Source: Pseudomonas brenneri
Lineage (GTDB): Bacteria > Pseudomonadota > Gammaproteobacteria > Pseudomonadales > Pseudomonadaceae
Assembly (NCBI RefSeq): GCF_007858285.1
Contig: NZ_VFIL01000003.1
Span: 1 to 64,000 of the forward strand
Reading direction: 5' to 3'
DNA: 64,000 nt
Of this stretch, positions 32,247 to 41,612 are shown piece after piece. Position 1 is the first letter of the stretch. Every line of letters begins with the position of its first letter. The position numbers were made by a program, and so were the translations under genes. The notes below the pieces were generated by a model that did not search any database, was not told the DNA's origin, and saw nothing but the letters and a program-made list of their open reading frames with translations.

Positions 32247-33626
32247 ATGCGCCAGATCTGGAAATCTTTTCGAGCCCTTTATTTCGCCTCCTTGATGATG
32301 CTGATTGGCTCCGGCTTGCTCAGTACTTACCTGGCCTTGCGCCTGGCGGCTGATAATGTCGACAGCCTGTGGGTCGGTGCGCTGATGGCGGCCAACTATT
32401 TTGGCCTGGTGCTGGGGGGCAAGATCGGGCATCGCCTGATCGCCCGCGTGGGGCATATCCGGGCCTACGCCACCTGTGCCGGGATTGTCGGTGCCGCGGT
32501 GCTGGGGCATGGCCTGGTGGATTGGCTGCCGGCCTGGATCGTGCTGCGGATCATCGTCGGCCTGGGCATGATGTGCCAATACATGGTTATCGAGAGCTGG
32601 CTTAACGAGCAGGCGGATGCCAAGCAGCGCGGCGTGGTCTTCAGCGGTTACATGATCGCGTCCTACCTGGGGCTGGTGCTGGGCCAGTTGATTCTGGTCA
32701 TGCATCCCCAGTTGGGGCTTGAGCTGCTGATGCTGGTGGCGTTGTGTTTTGCCCTGTGCCTGGTGCCAGTCGCCATGACCCGGCGTATTCACCCCGCGCC
32801 GTTGCATCCGGCGCCCATGGAGCCGCGCTTCTTTATCAAGCGGGTACCGCAATCCCTGAGTACGGTGTTGGGTGCTGGCCTGATTGTGGGCTCTTTCTAC
32901 GGTTTGGCGCCGTTGTACGCGTCCCAGCAGGGGTTGAGTACCGAGCAGGTCGGTCTGTTCATGGGTAGCTGCATTTTTGCTGGCCTGTTGGTGCAATGGC
33001 CATTGGGCTGGCTGTCGGATCGCTATGACCGGGCGTTGCTGATTCGCTGTTTTGCCCTGTGCCTGGCCGTGGCGGCATTGCCGCTGGCGATCATGACCCG
33101 GGTGCCGCTGGAAGTGCTGTTTGTGGCCGGCTTCCTGTGCTCGCTGGTGCAGTTCTGTCTCTATCCGTTGGCCGTGGCTTTTTCCAACGACCACGTCGAG
33201 GGTGATCGCCGGGTGTCGCTCACTGCGATGTTGCTGGTGACCTATGGGGTGGGCGCGAGTATCGGGCCGTTGCTGGCTGGTGTGGTGATGAAGCTGTTTG
33301 GCAACCAGATGCTCTATGCGTTCTTCAGCTTGTGCGCATTGATCCTGGTCTGGCGCATTCGCCCCAAGGCTGTGACCAACCTGCATCAGGTGGACGACGC
33401 GCCGCTGCATCACGTGGCGATGCCCGACAGTATGTCCAGCTCGCCCTTGGTGGCGGCCCTCGACCCGCGTGTAGATGAGCAGGTGGTCCAGGACCAGATG
33501 CAAACGACCGTGCCTGAACCTGCGCCCGAAGCTGAGCCTGAGGTAGAGCCACAACCTGAATCCGAGCCGCCGGAGCATCCCGACCCGGATGATCATCCGC
33601 ATGACCTGAGCCGGGCCCGTCCCTGA
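32247..33626 (+). CDS. MFS transporter (YcaD-like) with acidic C-terminal tail
   Basis: A 459-aa major facilitator. About 12 membrane segments span residues 10-375, with the loop motif GWLSDRYDRALLIR between segments 8 and 9. It resembles the YcaD group of uncharacterised exporters. The last ~70 residues form a soluble Pro/Glu/Asp-rich tail (repeated PEPAPEAEPEVEP-like units) not needed for transport folding. The start has only a weak SD. The gene converges on ycgR with a shared terminator. The substrate cannot be inferred. Confidence 0.85.
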   Translation: MRQIWKSFRALYFASLMMLIGSGLLSTYLALRLAADNVDSLWVGALMAANYFGLVLGGKIGHRLIARVGHIRAYATCAGIVGAAVLGHGLVDWLPAWIVLRIIVGLGMMCQYMVIESWLNEQADAKQRGVVFSGYMIASYLGLVLGQLILVMHPQLGLELLMLVALCFALCLVPVAMTRRIHPAPLHPAPMEPRFFIKRVPQSLSTVLGAGLIVGSFYGLAPLYASQQGLSTEQVGLFMGSCIFAGLLVQWPLGWLSDRYDRALLIRCFALCLAVAALPLAIMTRVPLEVLFVAGFLCSLVQFCLYPLAVAFSNDHVEGDRRVSLTAMLLVTYGVGASIGPLLAGVVMKLFGNQMLYAFFSLCALILVWRIRPKAVTNLHQVDDAPLHHVAMPDSMSSSPLVAALDPRVDEQVVQDQMQTTVPEPAPEAEPEVEPQPESEPPEHPDPDDHPHDLSRARP

Positions 33627-33631
33627 AACAA

Positions 33632-33670
33632 AAAAAACGGGCAGTTCCCCAAGGAACTGCCCGTTTTTTT
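33632..33670. terminator. Bidirectional terminator between the MFS gene and ycgR
   Basis: An 11-bp perfect stem (CGGGCAGTTCC / GGAACTGCCCG) with a 4-base loop, flanked by A7 on one side and T7 on the other. Confidence 0.93.
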
Positions 33671-33688
33671 GTGCCGCGCGTTTGGCGC

Positions 33689-34438
33689 TTACATGTCGTC
33701 GTCTTTATCGAACCGTCGCGCCTCGCGCTGCAGTTGGTAGACAAAACGCTCGACTTGGCGCTGCACCAGGCCACTCATGTTGTGGAAGCGCACACCGGCA
33801 AAGGTGGTGTTGATCTTTTCTTCGAAGTGCAGGTAACGCAACTCCACCGCGGTGGTCATGCTGCCGAAGGGCAGGGCGGCGATAAAGCGGTCATAGACCT
33901 GGCCCAGTTGCAGGCGCTCGGAGATGTCACCTTCAAAACGCAACTTGCAGCCGGTGGCGGAAATATCCAGCAACTTGCCGCTGATAGGCGCCTTGAGTTT
34001 ATCGCCGCCCATTTCGATATTCACCAGTTGCGCCAGTTTCAGCGCCGCACGAAAGGCGTTGCGGCGCTGATGGTAGACCACTTCTTCAGGCAGGCTGCCC
34101 TTGTAGATGCGGTGGCCGTCCAGGGCGCCGATGGTCAGGGCGCCATTGCTCTCCCAGGCCACGCGCACGCCTTCGTGAAAGCCTTCGATGCGAAAGGCTT
34201 CGCCATTCTCCAGGTAGCGTTCACCTTCGGGTGGAATCATCTCGTCCAGGCTCAGCGTCTTGCTGTCCTTGTCGACATCCACCAGGTAGCTCTGGAAGCG
34301 CTGGTTGCGTTCGTGGAAGGTGATGATCAGGGGGTCGTGGCTCTCTTGCAGCAGCCGCAAGGTGCCGGCAATTTCCAGAGGTGTGGTAAGGACCTTGGGT
34401 GGCTGCGGAGCATCTTCCGCGCTAAGGGTGTTGAACAC
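33689..34438 (-). CDS. ycgR: Flagellar brake protein YcgR (PilZ domain)
   Basis: A 249-aa c-di-GMP receptor that slows the flagellar motor. The N-terminal YcgR domain is followed by a PilZ domain with the ligand motifs QRRNAFR (RxxxR type) and DISATGCKL (DxSxxG). I chose the GTG at 34438 ([14 protein letters not shown]...) behind GGAAGAG; the longer frame to 34486 lacks an SD and is not family-like. It lies at the end of a minus-strand set with flgN, flgM and flgA. Confidence 0.9.
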   Translation of the reverse strand: MFNTLSAEDAPQPPKVLTTPLEIAGTLRLLQESHDPLIITFHERNQRFQSYLVDVDKDSKTLSLDEMIPPEGERYLENGEAFRIEGFHEGVRVAWESNGALTIGALDGHRIYKGSLPEEVVYHQRRNAFRAALKLAQLVNIEMGGDKLKAPISGKLLDISATGCKLRFEGDISERLQLGQVYDRFIAALPFGSMTTAVELRYLHFEEKINTTFAGVRFHNMSGLVQRQVERFVYQLQREARRFDKDDDM

Positions 34439-34533
34439 GGCTCTTCCATCTCCAGACAAAATACGACTACACGCAAGAACCGGCATTTTGCCAGCATGTG
34501 GCGCGCCTTGATAGGGCGCGCGATAAACCGGCG

Positions 34534-35001
34534 TCAGGCTTGGCTGAGGGTGCTGGGCTTGACCAGCCGGGAAGTGGAACCCTGGGCGTTGTACAGTGCT
34601 GGAGGTTCGCCGCCATGCAGGATGCGCAACTGGTTGGCGGTGGTAGCTTGTTGCAGTTGGATCGACTGGCCGTTGAGTACATTGGCCTCTTGGCAGTTGA
34701 TCAACAACTGATTGAGCGCGGTGCTCTGGGCCAGCAACTGGTCACCGACCGAAGAATGGCTGGCCAACTGCTCCAGGCCGCTGTGGTCGGCGGGCAGGCC
34801 CAGGCTGAGCAGGATCTGGCTGCGTTTCTGGCCGTGTTGTTCAAGCAGGATGATCAGCGATTGCTTGCGTGCCAGGATGTCTTCCAGCAGGCGCATGTCG
34901 CGCCCGCACAGGGCCACGAATTCGTCTTGAAGCAGCTCCAGCAGGTGTTGCGCGGGAGCCAGGTCTTCAGTGATCAGTTGCAGCAGATTTTCGTCGTGCA
35001 T
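34534..35001 (-). CDS. flgN: Flagellar export chaperone FlgN
   Basis: A 155-aa helical cytosolic chaperone for hook-filament junction proteins FlgK and FlgL. It is almost entirely alpha-helical with heptad-like Leu spacing ([20 protein letters not shown] at the start). It follows flgM by 48 bp on the same strand, the usual flgAMN arrangement. Confidence 0.9.
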   Translation of the reverse strand: MHDENLLQLITEDLAPAQHLLELLQDEFVALCGRDMRLLEDILARKQSLIILLEQHGQKRSQILLSLGLPADHSGLEQLASHSSVGDQLLAQSTALNQLLINCQEANVLNGQSIQLQQATTANQLRILHGGEPPALYNAQGSTSRLVKPSTLSQA

Positions 35002-35049
35002 GGCTGGCCTTGGGTTTTAAGCGTCCAAAAGCCCGGCGCAGGCCTTTGC

Positions 35050-35367
35050 CTAGCGCTCGGCTTTGATGATTTTGCTGGCTAAACGGTCGTTGTCGATCTG
35101 ATAGCTGCCATCGGCAATCGCCTGCTTCAACTCGGCCACACGGGCTTTATTGACAACCGGCTGATCGCGCAGCGAGTCCGTGATCTTCTGCAACTGTTGA
35201 GCCTCATTGCTCAAATGCACCGATTCGCCACTTTGGGTCGATGCGGTTTGTTCTGCCTTGGCGGGCAGCGCCGGGGCCTTGGCTTCAACGCTGTCCTTGG
35301 CCGCGCTGGTGCGCGTGCCGCCGGGCGTTGGCTGGGCGTTATTCAATCGGCTGAAATCAATGACCAT
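35050..35367 (-). CDS. flgM: Anti-sigma-28 factor FlgM
   Basis: A 105-aa inhibitor of FliA that is exported once the hook is complete. It starts MVIDFSRLNNAQPTP, is disordered in the middle, and ends with the sigma-binding helices (VHLSNEAQQLQKITDSL; ARVAELKQAIADGSY). I chose the ATG at 35367 with AGAGG upstream; the longer frame adds 19 unsupported residues. Confidence 0.92.
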   Translation of the reverse strand: MVIDFSRLNNAQPTPGGTRTSAAKDSVEAKAPALPAKAEQTASTQSGESVHLSNEAQQLQKITDSLRDQPVVNKARVAELKQAIADGSYQIDNDRLASKIIKAER

Positions 35368-35508
35368 GTTAAAAAACCTCTGGGTATTTGGACGCTTGCC
35401 ATGTTTTCGGCCATACCCGGACAAACTTTAGGCTCGATCGACAATAAACCTATGCACAGCGACATCGTGTGCACAGTGTAGGAAAAGCCAGCGTCCCACG
35501 CCAGTGAT

Positions 35509-36279
35509 CTATAGCGCGACCTCCACTTGGCCCGGGGCCGTTACCCGGGCTTTGATCACGCGCTTGGAATTGAGGTTTTTCACGCGGATCTGCTCGCTCA
35601 TCCCGCCATTGGCCAGGGCTTCCCCCGGCATTTTCACGTTCAGGCCGCCACTGCTGGCGGATATCACCACATGGTCACCTTTGCGCACGACTTCAGCCTG
35701 TTCCAGGTGAACCAGGGTGATGACTTGGTCGGTGACCATTGGTCGGGTCAGTTTTTGCCCCACGGCCTGGTCCACCGAGGTGAGGTAGCCCTGGCTGATC
35801 TGGCTGATGTCTCGTTCACGCAGGGCAACGTCTTCAAAACCGATGATGCCGGTGCGCTTGAGTGGGCGGGTGACGGTCACTACGTCGCGAAACAGTCGGA
35901 CCTGAGCTGGTACGAACACGGTCCAGGGCGAGCTGCCGTCGCAGCGTACGCGCACGGTCACACGGCCAATGGGTTGGGCCGGGCTTTCCAGGGAACCTGT
36001 CAATTCCTTGTCGCACATGGGCATGCGCAAGCGTGGGTCCAACTGGTTGACCTGGATTTCATAACGGCCCGGTGTCTGGGTGGTCGCCAGATAATCTTCT
36101 ACAGTGAACTCAAGAAAGCCTTGAGTGACGCCGATAAGCAGATCAGGCAAGGTGACGTTGTCGGCACGGGCCTGATGGCCTGTGCCCAAGGCAAGCAACG
36201 CCAACGCCATCCAGGCGCAGAGTAATCTGCGGTACTGTGGCGAGCGAAGGCGTCGGGAAACTGTCGTTTTGATGTCCAT
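35509..36279 (-). CDS. flgA: Flagellar basal body P-ring assembly protein FlgA
   Basis: A 256-aa periplasmic chaperone for FlgI. An N-terminal signal (LLCAWMALALLALGTGHQARA) is followed by an SAF-like domain in the C-terminal half (VTRPLKRTGIIGFEDVALRE; GDHVVISASSGGLNVKMPGEAL). I used the ATG at 36279; a TTG two codons upstream is the longest frame. It is divergent from cheV by about 80 bp. Confidence 0.92.
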   Translation of the reverse strand: MDIKTTVSRRLRSPQYRRLLCAWMALALLALGTGHQARADNVTLPDLLIGVTQGFLEFTVEDYLATTQTPGRYEIQVNQLDPRLRMPMCDKELTGSLESPAQPIGRVTVRVRCDGSSPWTVFVPAQVRLFRDVVTVTRPLKRTGIIGFEDVALRERDISQISQGYLTSVDQAVGQKLTRPMVTDQVITLVHLEQAEVVRKGDHVVISASSGGLNVKMPGEALANGGMSEQIRVKNLNSKRVIKARVTAPGQVEVAL

Positions 36280-36360
36280 GGCCAATAAAAAGCAAAGCGC
36301 GTGCCGTTTCGTGTTGGGTGCGCGTCGTACCCGTAAGTTTTGTAGCGTAGGAGTCTGGGC

Positions 36361-37293
36361 ATGGCGGGTGTAATGGATTCAGTGAACCAGCGCACACAGC
36401 TGGTAGGGCAGAATCGCCTGGAGTTGTTGCTGTTTCGACTCGATGGCAAGCAGCTATATGGCATCAACGTCTTCAAGGTGCGGGAGGTGCTGCAATGCCC
36501 CAAGCTCACCATAATGCCCAAGTCCAACCCGGTCGTGTGTGGCGTGGCCAACATCCGTGGTGCGACGATTCCAATTCTTGACCTGGCGATGGCCACCGGT
36601 TCGCCTGGCTTGCAGGATCGCGAAAACCCGTTTGTGATCATCACCGAATACAACACCAAGACTCAGGGTTTCCTGGTGCGCTCGGTGGAACGTATCGTCA
36701 ACATGAACTGGGAAGAAATCCATCCACCACCCAAGGGCACCGGGCGCGATCACTACCTCACGGCAGTGACGCGGGTCGATAACCAGTTGGTGGAAATCAT
36801 CGACGTGGAGAAGATCCTGGCGGAAGTGGCGCCGACTTCGGAGCATATTTCGGTAGGCGTCGTGGATGAACAGACCCAGCAAAAGGCCGTGTCCTTGCGG
36901 GTGTTGACGGTGGATGACTCCTCGGTGGCGCGCAAGCAGGTGTCCCGTTGCCTGCAGACCGTCGGTGTGGAAGTGGTGGCGCTCAATGATGGTCGCCAGG
37001 CCCTGGACTATCTGCGCAAGCTGGTCGATGAAGGCAAGAAGCCGGAAGAAGAGTTCCTGATGATGATTTCCGACATCGAGATGCCGGAAATGGACGGCTA
37101 CACCCTCACGGCCGAGATACGCAACGACCCACGCATGCAAAAATTGCATATCATCCTGCATACTTCATTGTCCGGTGTATTCAACCAGGCAATGGTCAAG
37201 AAGGTCGGTGCCGATGACTTCCTGGCCAAATTCCGTCCTGATGACCTGGCCTCCCGGGTCGTCGAACGGATCAAATCTGCAGATCACGGCTAG
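36361..37293 (+). CDS. cheV: Chemotaxis coupling protein CheV
   Basis: A 310-aa protein joining a CheW-like coupling domain (residues ~18-160, LLFRLDGKQLYGINVFKVRE) to a receiver domain (~180-305) whose phospho-acceptor Asp is in MISDIEMPEMDGYT. It couples receptors to CheA and adapts the response. It is followed by cheR after 43 bp and divergent from flgA. Confidence 0.95.
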   Translation: MAGVMDSVNQRTQLVGQNRLELLLFRLDGKQLYGINVFKVREVLQCPKLTIMPKSNPVVCGVANIRGATIPILDLAMATGSPGLQDRENPFVIITEYNTKTQGFLVRSVERIVNMNWEEIHPPPKGTGRDHYLTAVTRVDNQLVEIIDVEKILAEVAPTSEHISVGVVDEQTQQKAVSLRVLTVDDSSVARKQVSRCLQTVGVEVVALNDGRQALDYLRKLVDEGKKPEEEFLMMISDIEMPEMDGYTLTAEIRNDPRMQKLHIILHTSLSGVFNQAMVKKVGADDFLAKFRPDDLASRVVERIKSADHG

Positions 37294-37336
37294 GGGCTTT
37301 CTCCCTGGCGGTCACACGAGTTAAGAGGCGGTTTCA

Positions 37337-38164
37337 TTGTCTACGGGTAATTTGGATTTCGAACAGTTCCGGGTATTCCTGGAAAAAGCCTGTGGCATAT
37401 TGCTCGGTGAAAACAAGCAATATCTGGTATCAAGCCGTCTCAACAAATTGATGGAACAGCAGGGCATCAAGTCCCTGGGCGAGCTGGTGCAGCGCATCCA
37501 GGGCCAGCCGCGCAGCGGGCTCAAGGAAATGGTGGTCGACGCCATGACCACCAACGAAACCCTGTGGTTTCGTGACACCTATCCCTTTGAGGTGCTCAAG
37601 AACAAGGTCTTGCCCGAGGCAATCAAGGCCAGCCCTGGCCAGCGCTTGCGCATCTGGTCGGCGGCGTGTTCGTCGGGGCAGGAACCATATTCGCTGTCGA
37701 TGTCCATCGATGAGTTCGAGCGGACCAACATGGGTCAGTTGAAGGCCGGGGTGCAAATTGTTGCCACTGACTTGTCCGGCACCATGCTGACCAACTGCAA
37801 GACCGGTGAGTACGACAGCCTGGCCCTGGGGCGCGGTTTGTCCCAGGAGCGCCTGCAGCGTTACTTCGACCCCAAGGGCGCCGGCCGCTGGGCGATCAAG
37901 GCGCCGATCAAGAGTCGCGTGGAGTTCCGCTCGTTCAACCTGCTGGACAGCTACGCCAGCCTCGGCAAGTTCGACATCGTGTTTTGCCGCAACGTTTTGA
38001 TCTACTTCTCGGCTGAAGTGAAGAAAGACATCCTGTTGCGCATCCATGGCACGCTCAAGCGTGGTGGTTATCTGTTCCTCGGTGCGTCCGAGGCGCTGAA
38101 CGGCTTGCCGGATCATTACCAGATGGTGCAGTGCAGCCCGGGCATTATCTACCAGGCCAAATAG
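37337..38164 (+). CDS. cheR: Chemotaxis protein methyltransferase CheR
   Basis: A 275-aa SAM-dependent enzyme that methylates glutamates of chemoreceptors. An N-terminal helical domain (NLDFEQFRVFLEKACG) is followed by the methyltransferase core (IWSAACSSGQEPYSLSM; DIVFCRNVLIYF). The start is TTG at 37337 with AGAGG 8 bp upstream, and MSTGNLDFEQF matches the known N-terminus, so the rare start is well supported. Confidence 0.95.
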   Translation: MSTGNLDFEQFRVFLEKACGILLGENKQYLVSSRLNKLMEQQGIKSLGELVQRIQGQPRSGLKEMVVDAMTTNETLWFRDTYPFEVLKNKVLPEAIKASPGQRLRIWSAACSSGQEPYSLSMSIDEFERTNMGQLKAGVQIVATDLSGTMLTNCKTGEYDSLALGRGLSQERLQRYFDPKGAGRWAIKAPIKSRVEFRSFNLLDSYASLGKFDIVFCRNVLIYFSAEVKKDILLRIHGTLKRGGYLFLGASEALNGLPDHYQMVQCSPGIIYQAK

Positions 38165-38178
38165 CGTCCAACCCAAAA

Positions 38179-38283
38179 TGTGGGAGCGGGATTGTGTGGG
38201 AGCGGGCTTGCTCGCGAAGGCGGTGTGTCAGTCAAGTATCAACCAACTGATCTACCGCCTTCGCGAGCAAGCCCGCTCCCACA
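38179..38283. repeat. REPIN, 90-bp class, with partial duplication of the left end
   Basis: The full element spans 38195-38283 (arms TGTGGGAGCGGGCTTGCTCG / inverse; 89 bp). Directly before it, 38179-38190 repeats the first 12 bases, TGTGGGAGCGGG, then ATTG. It lies between cheR and flgB. Confidence 0.9.
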
Positions 38284-38481
38284 TTTGTTTGTGTCACACC
38301 TTGGATAGCGGCAACGCTCGTTGCCGCTTTACTGGCGCTTCGCGGAAAGCGCTTGCCGCTTTTCCGCCATTGCCGCCGGCAATACCTCCCTAACCCCCTG
38401 ATTTATTAGGCCTGACAAAGCTGGCATGGCGCTTGCTATATCCCTGTTACGAAAAGCAGGTCAGCCCTAAAGGTCTCCGCC

Positions 38482-38889
38482 ATGAGCATCAGCTTCGATA
38501 AAGCGCTCGGTATCCACGAACAAGCCCTGGGCTTCCGCGCCCAGCGTGCCGAAGTCCTGGCTAACAACATCGCCAACGCCGATACCCCGAACTACAAGGC
38601 TCGGGACCTGGACTTTGCTGCCGTGCTCGCCGCACAGAGTGACAAGACCAAGAACGGTTCCTTCGCCTTGAACATGACCAATAACCGTCATATCGAAGCG
38701 CAGGGCCTGAGCAATGGCGACGAGTCGCTGATGTATCGCACGCCGATGCAGCCGTCGATCGACCAGAACACGGTCGATGCGCAGTTGGAGCAATCGAACT
38801 ACGCCGAGAACTCGGTGAACTTCCAGGCCAGCTTCACCCTGCTCAACAGCAAATTCAAAGGGCTGATGTCAGCCCTGCGCGGAGAGTAA
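38482..38889 (+). CDS. flgB: Flagellar proximal rod protein FlgB
   Basis: A 135-aa rod subunit. The N-terminal rod motif is RAEVLANNIANADTPNYKARD, and the C-terminal helix (NYAENSVNFQASFTLLNSKF) packs against it. It is the first gene of flgBCDE, preceded by AAAGGTCTCCGCC, and spaced 3 bp from flgC. Confidence 0.96.
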   Translation: MSISFDKALGIHEQALGFRAQRAEVLANNIANADTPNYKARDLDFAAVLAAQSDKTKNGSFALNMTNNRHIEAQGLSNGDESLMYRTPMQPSIDQNTVDAQLEQSNYAENSVNFQASFTLLNSKFKGLMSALRGE

Positions 38890-38892
38890 GTC

Positions 38893-39336
38893 ATGTCTCT
38901 ATCCAGTGTTTTCAATATTGCCGGTAGTGGCATGAGCGCCCAGACCACGCGTCTGAACACGGTCGCCAGTAACATTGCCAACGCCGAAACGGTGTCGTCG
39001 AGCATCGACCAGACCTACCGTGCCCGGCACCCGGTCTTCGCCACCATGTTCCAGGGCGCTCAGAGCGGTGGCAGCGAATCGTTGTTCCAGAATCAGGATG
39101 CTGCGGGCCAGGGCGTCCAGGTGTTGGGTGTGGTCGAAGACCAGAGCAACCTCGATGCGCGCTACGAACCCAATCACCCCGCCGCGAATGAAAAGGGGTA
39201 CGTGTACTACCCCAACGTCAACGTGGTCGAGGAAATGGCTGACATGATTTCCGCCAGTCGCTCGTTCCAGACCAACGCGGAAATGATGAACACCGCCAAA
39301 GCCATGATGCAGAAGGTCCTGACCCTGGGTCAGTGA
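38893..39336 (+). CDS. flgC: Flagellar proximal rod protein FlgC
   Basis: A 147-aa rod subunit with the same N-terminal motif (RLNTVASNIANAETVSSS) and the C-terminal VNVVEEMADMISASRSFQTN. It sits 3 bp after flgB in the rod-hook operon. Confidence 0.96.
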   Translation: MSLSSVFNIAGSGMSAQTTRLNTVASNIANAETVSSSIDQTYRARHPVFATMFQGAQSGGSESLFQNQDAAGQGVQVLGVVEDQSNLDARYEPNHPAANEKGYVYYPNVNVVEEMADMISASRSFQTNAEMMNTAKAMMQKVLTLGQ

Positions 39337-39352
39337 TAAGGGGCGCTAAAGA

Positions 39353-40084
39353 ATGTCCGTCACTAACGATGTGTCGAGTCAGTCGACGATCCAGAGTCTG
39401 TTCGACTCCAAGGTCAAGGATGCCAAGGCCAACCAGGGCAACCTGGCCGATACCGCCAAGGCCGCCTCGGGTAACCAGTCCCTGGGCAAGGATGCGTTCC
39501 TGCAACTGCTGGTTACGCAGTTGAAGAACCAGAACCCGCTGTCGCCCCAGGATAACGGCGCGTTCGTGGCGCAACTGGCGCAGTTCAGCAGCCTGGAAGG
39601 CATCAACACGTTGAACGACTCGGTGAACACCATCACCGGCAACTACAAGTCGTCGCAGGCACTGCAAGCGTCGTCGCTGGTAGGGCGCTCGGTCATTATC
39701 GAAACCGGCAAGGCCATGGTCGATACGAGCAAGAGCTTCACCGGCTCGGTCGCCGTGGGTTCGTCGGTGGGCAACGTCACCGTCAAGGTCACCGACAAGG
39801 ACGGCAAGCTGGTCAAGACTATCGAGCTGGGCGCCCAGAGCGCCGGCAAGTCGGACTTTATCTGGGACGGCAAGAACGAAGCGGGCGAGAAGCTTGATTC
39901 CGGCACCTACACCTTCGCGGCAAGCACCAAGAATGATGCTGGTGATTCGGTTGCCCTGAAAACCTCGCTGCCGGCCACGGTCACCAGTGTGACCTTGAGC
40001 CAGACCGGCGGCGAAATGCTGCTCAATCTTTCTGGCGGCATGGGCAGCATCAAGCTGTCGCAAATTCAGACTATCGGTACATAG
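39353..40084 (+). CDS. flgD: Hook-capping protein FlgD
   Basis: A 243-aa scaffold for hook assembly. The N-terminal segment GKDAFLQLLVTQLKNQNPLS is the family hallmark, and the C-terminal half holds FlgD Ig-like and tudor-like domains (FIWDGKNEAGEKLDSGTYTF). I chose the ATG at 39353, 16 bp after flgC. Confidence 0.95.
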   Translation: MSVTNDVSSQSTIQSLFDSKVKDAKANQGNLADTAKAASGNQSLGKDAFLQLLVTQLKNQNPLSPQDNGAFVAQLAQFSSLEGINTLNDSVNTITGNYKSSQALQASSLVGRSVIIETGKAMVDTSKSFTGSVAVGSSVGNVTVKVTDKDGKLVKTIELGAQSAGKSDFIWDGKNEAGEKLDSGTYTFAASTKNDAGDSVALKTSLPATVTSVTLSQTGGEMLLNLSGGMGSIKLSQIQTIGT

Positions 40085-40115
40085 AGCCGGCTAAATACGG
40101 CAAGAGGAGAGAAAC

Positions 40116-41435
40116 ATGTCTTTTAATATCGGCCTTAGCGGCCTCTATGCGGCCAACAAACAACTGGACGTGACCGGCAACAACATCGCCAACGTCGCGA
40201 CCACCGGCTTCAAGTCGTCCCGTGCAGAGTTCGCTGATATCTACGCGGCGTCCCGGTTGGGCACTGGCAACAAAACCATCGGTACAGGCGTCAACCTGGC
40301 CGCCGTTTCCCAGCAGTTCACCCAGGGTGAAGTGACCAGCAGCGGTGGCTTGCTGGACATGGGCATCCAGGGTGGTGGCTTCTTCGTGCAGAAGGGCAGT
40401 GACGGTTCGCTGGAATATACGCGTAACGGCTCGTTCAAGCCGGACAAGGATGGCTACATCACCAACAACACCGGCACTTCGCGCCTGCAGGGCTATGCGG
40501 CCGATGAAGACGGCAAGATCACCAAGAGCGGCCTGACCGATCTGCGGATCAACCTGTCCAACTTGCCGCCGAAAGCGTCGACCAAGGTTGATTCGACCAG
40601 CAACCTGAACTCTTCGAAGCCGGTGATCGACCAGGCGACCAGTCCTTTTGATCCAACGGTAGCGACCTCGTTTACCGAGCAATACGGCACCACGTTGTAT
40701 GACACTCAAGGCAACGCCCATGAGATGGTGCAGTACATGGTGAAAACCGGCTCCAACACCTGGAAGTCCTACACCCTGATCGATGGCCGCAACCCTGACG
40801 GTACACCGGTCAAGGGCACTGGCGCGGTTGCTCCGGTGGCCTCGACGGTGACATTTGATACCGCGGGTGCGTTGAAGGGGATTGTCACCCCGCCAAGTAC
40901 CGTATCCAACACCACCCTGACCATCAGCAACTGGAAGCCGGGCGTCATGGATAATGGCGTATGGAACCCGGACAACGGCGCTGCCGCCAACCCGGGTGGT
41001 ATTGCGATCAATATGTCCAGCATCACCCAGTACAACTCGGCCAGCTACCGCAACCCGCCGATTACCGATGGCTACGCCACCGGCGAAATCACCGGGCTGA
41101 AAATCGACGGCAGCGGCGTACTGTTCGCCACCTTCAGCAACCAGCAAAGCAAGGCCATTGGTCAGATTTCCTTGGCCAGCTTCAACAACGAACAAGGCCT
41201 GCAGCCTGCCGGTGGCACCACCTGGAAAGAAACCTTCGCCTCGGGCCAGCCTGGCTACGATGCACCAGAAGCCGGAACTCTGGGGTCGATCGTGGCCAAC
41301 TCCCTGGAGAACTCCAACGTCAACCTGACCAATGAGCTGGTGGACCTGATCAAGGCCCAAAGCAACTACCAGGCGAACGCCAAGACCATCTCCACCCAGA
41401 GCACCATCATGCAGACCATCATTCAGATGACGTGA
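40116..41435 (+). CDS. flgE: Flagellar hook protein FlgE
   Basis: A 439-aa hook subunit. The N-terminal rod-type motif is LYAANKQLDVTGNNIANVATTGFKSSRA, and the C-terminal one is SLENSNVNLTNELVDLIKAQ with QANAKTISTQSTIMQ. RBS AGAGGAG lies before the ATG. In many pseudomonads flgF follows directly; here a terminator and an unrelated gene follow. Confidence 0.96.
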   Translation: MSFNIGLSGLYAANKQLDVTGNNIANVATTGFKSSRAEFADIYAASRLGTGNKTIGTGVNLAAVSQQFTQGEVTSSGGLLDMGIQGGGFFVQKGSDGSLEYTRNGSFKPDKDGYITNNTGTSRLQGYAADEDGKITKSGLTDLRINLSNLPPKASTKVDSTSNLNSSKPVIDQATSPFDPTVATSFTEQYGTTLYDTQGNAHEMVQYMVKTGSNTWKSYTLIDGRNPDGTPVKGTGAVAPVASTVTFDTAGALKGIVTPPSTVSNTTLTISNWKPGVMDNGVWNPDNGAAANPGGIAINMSSITQYNSASYRNPPITDGYATGEITGLKIDGSGVLFATFSNQQSKAIGQISLASFNNEQGLQPAGGTTWKETFASGQPGYDAPEAGTLGSIVANSLENSNVNLTNELVDLIKAQSNYQANAKTISTQSTIMQTIIQMT

Positions 41436-41454
41436 TGCGCTAGCGCTGCACAAG

Positions 41455-41480
41455 AAGCCCCTCTTCGGAGGGGCTTTTTT
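41455..41480 (+). terminator. Terminator of the flgBCDE operon
   Basis: AAGCCCCT and AGGGGCTT around TTCGG-type loop, followed by six T residues, 20 bp after flgE. Confidence 0.9.
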
Positions 41481-41612
41481 GTGGGCACAGGAAAAGAGTC
41501 CGCCGTGGATTGAGTTACGCGCAGAAAAATGTGAGGAGGAACGCCTTGGCCCCGACGCACCAATGATTGGACAAGAGCCCATGAGGCTCATCCATCAAGA
41601 GGAGGGCTTGGT

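Noticed and set aside
41436..41612. Possible hrp box (GGAACC-N16-CCACNNA) before the effector-like gene.
   Set aside because: GGAACG is followed by CACCAA at the wrong spacing and without the CCAC core, so HrpL control is not supported.
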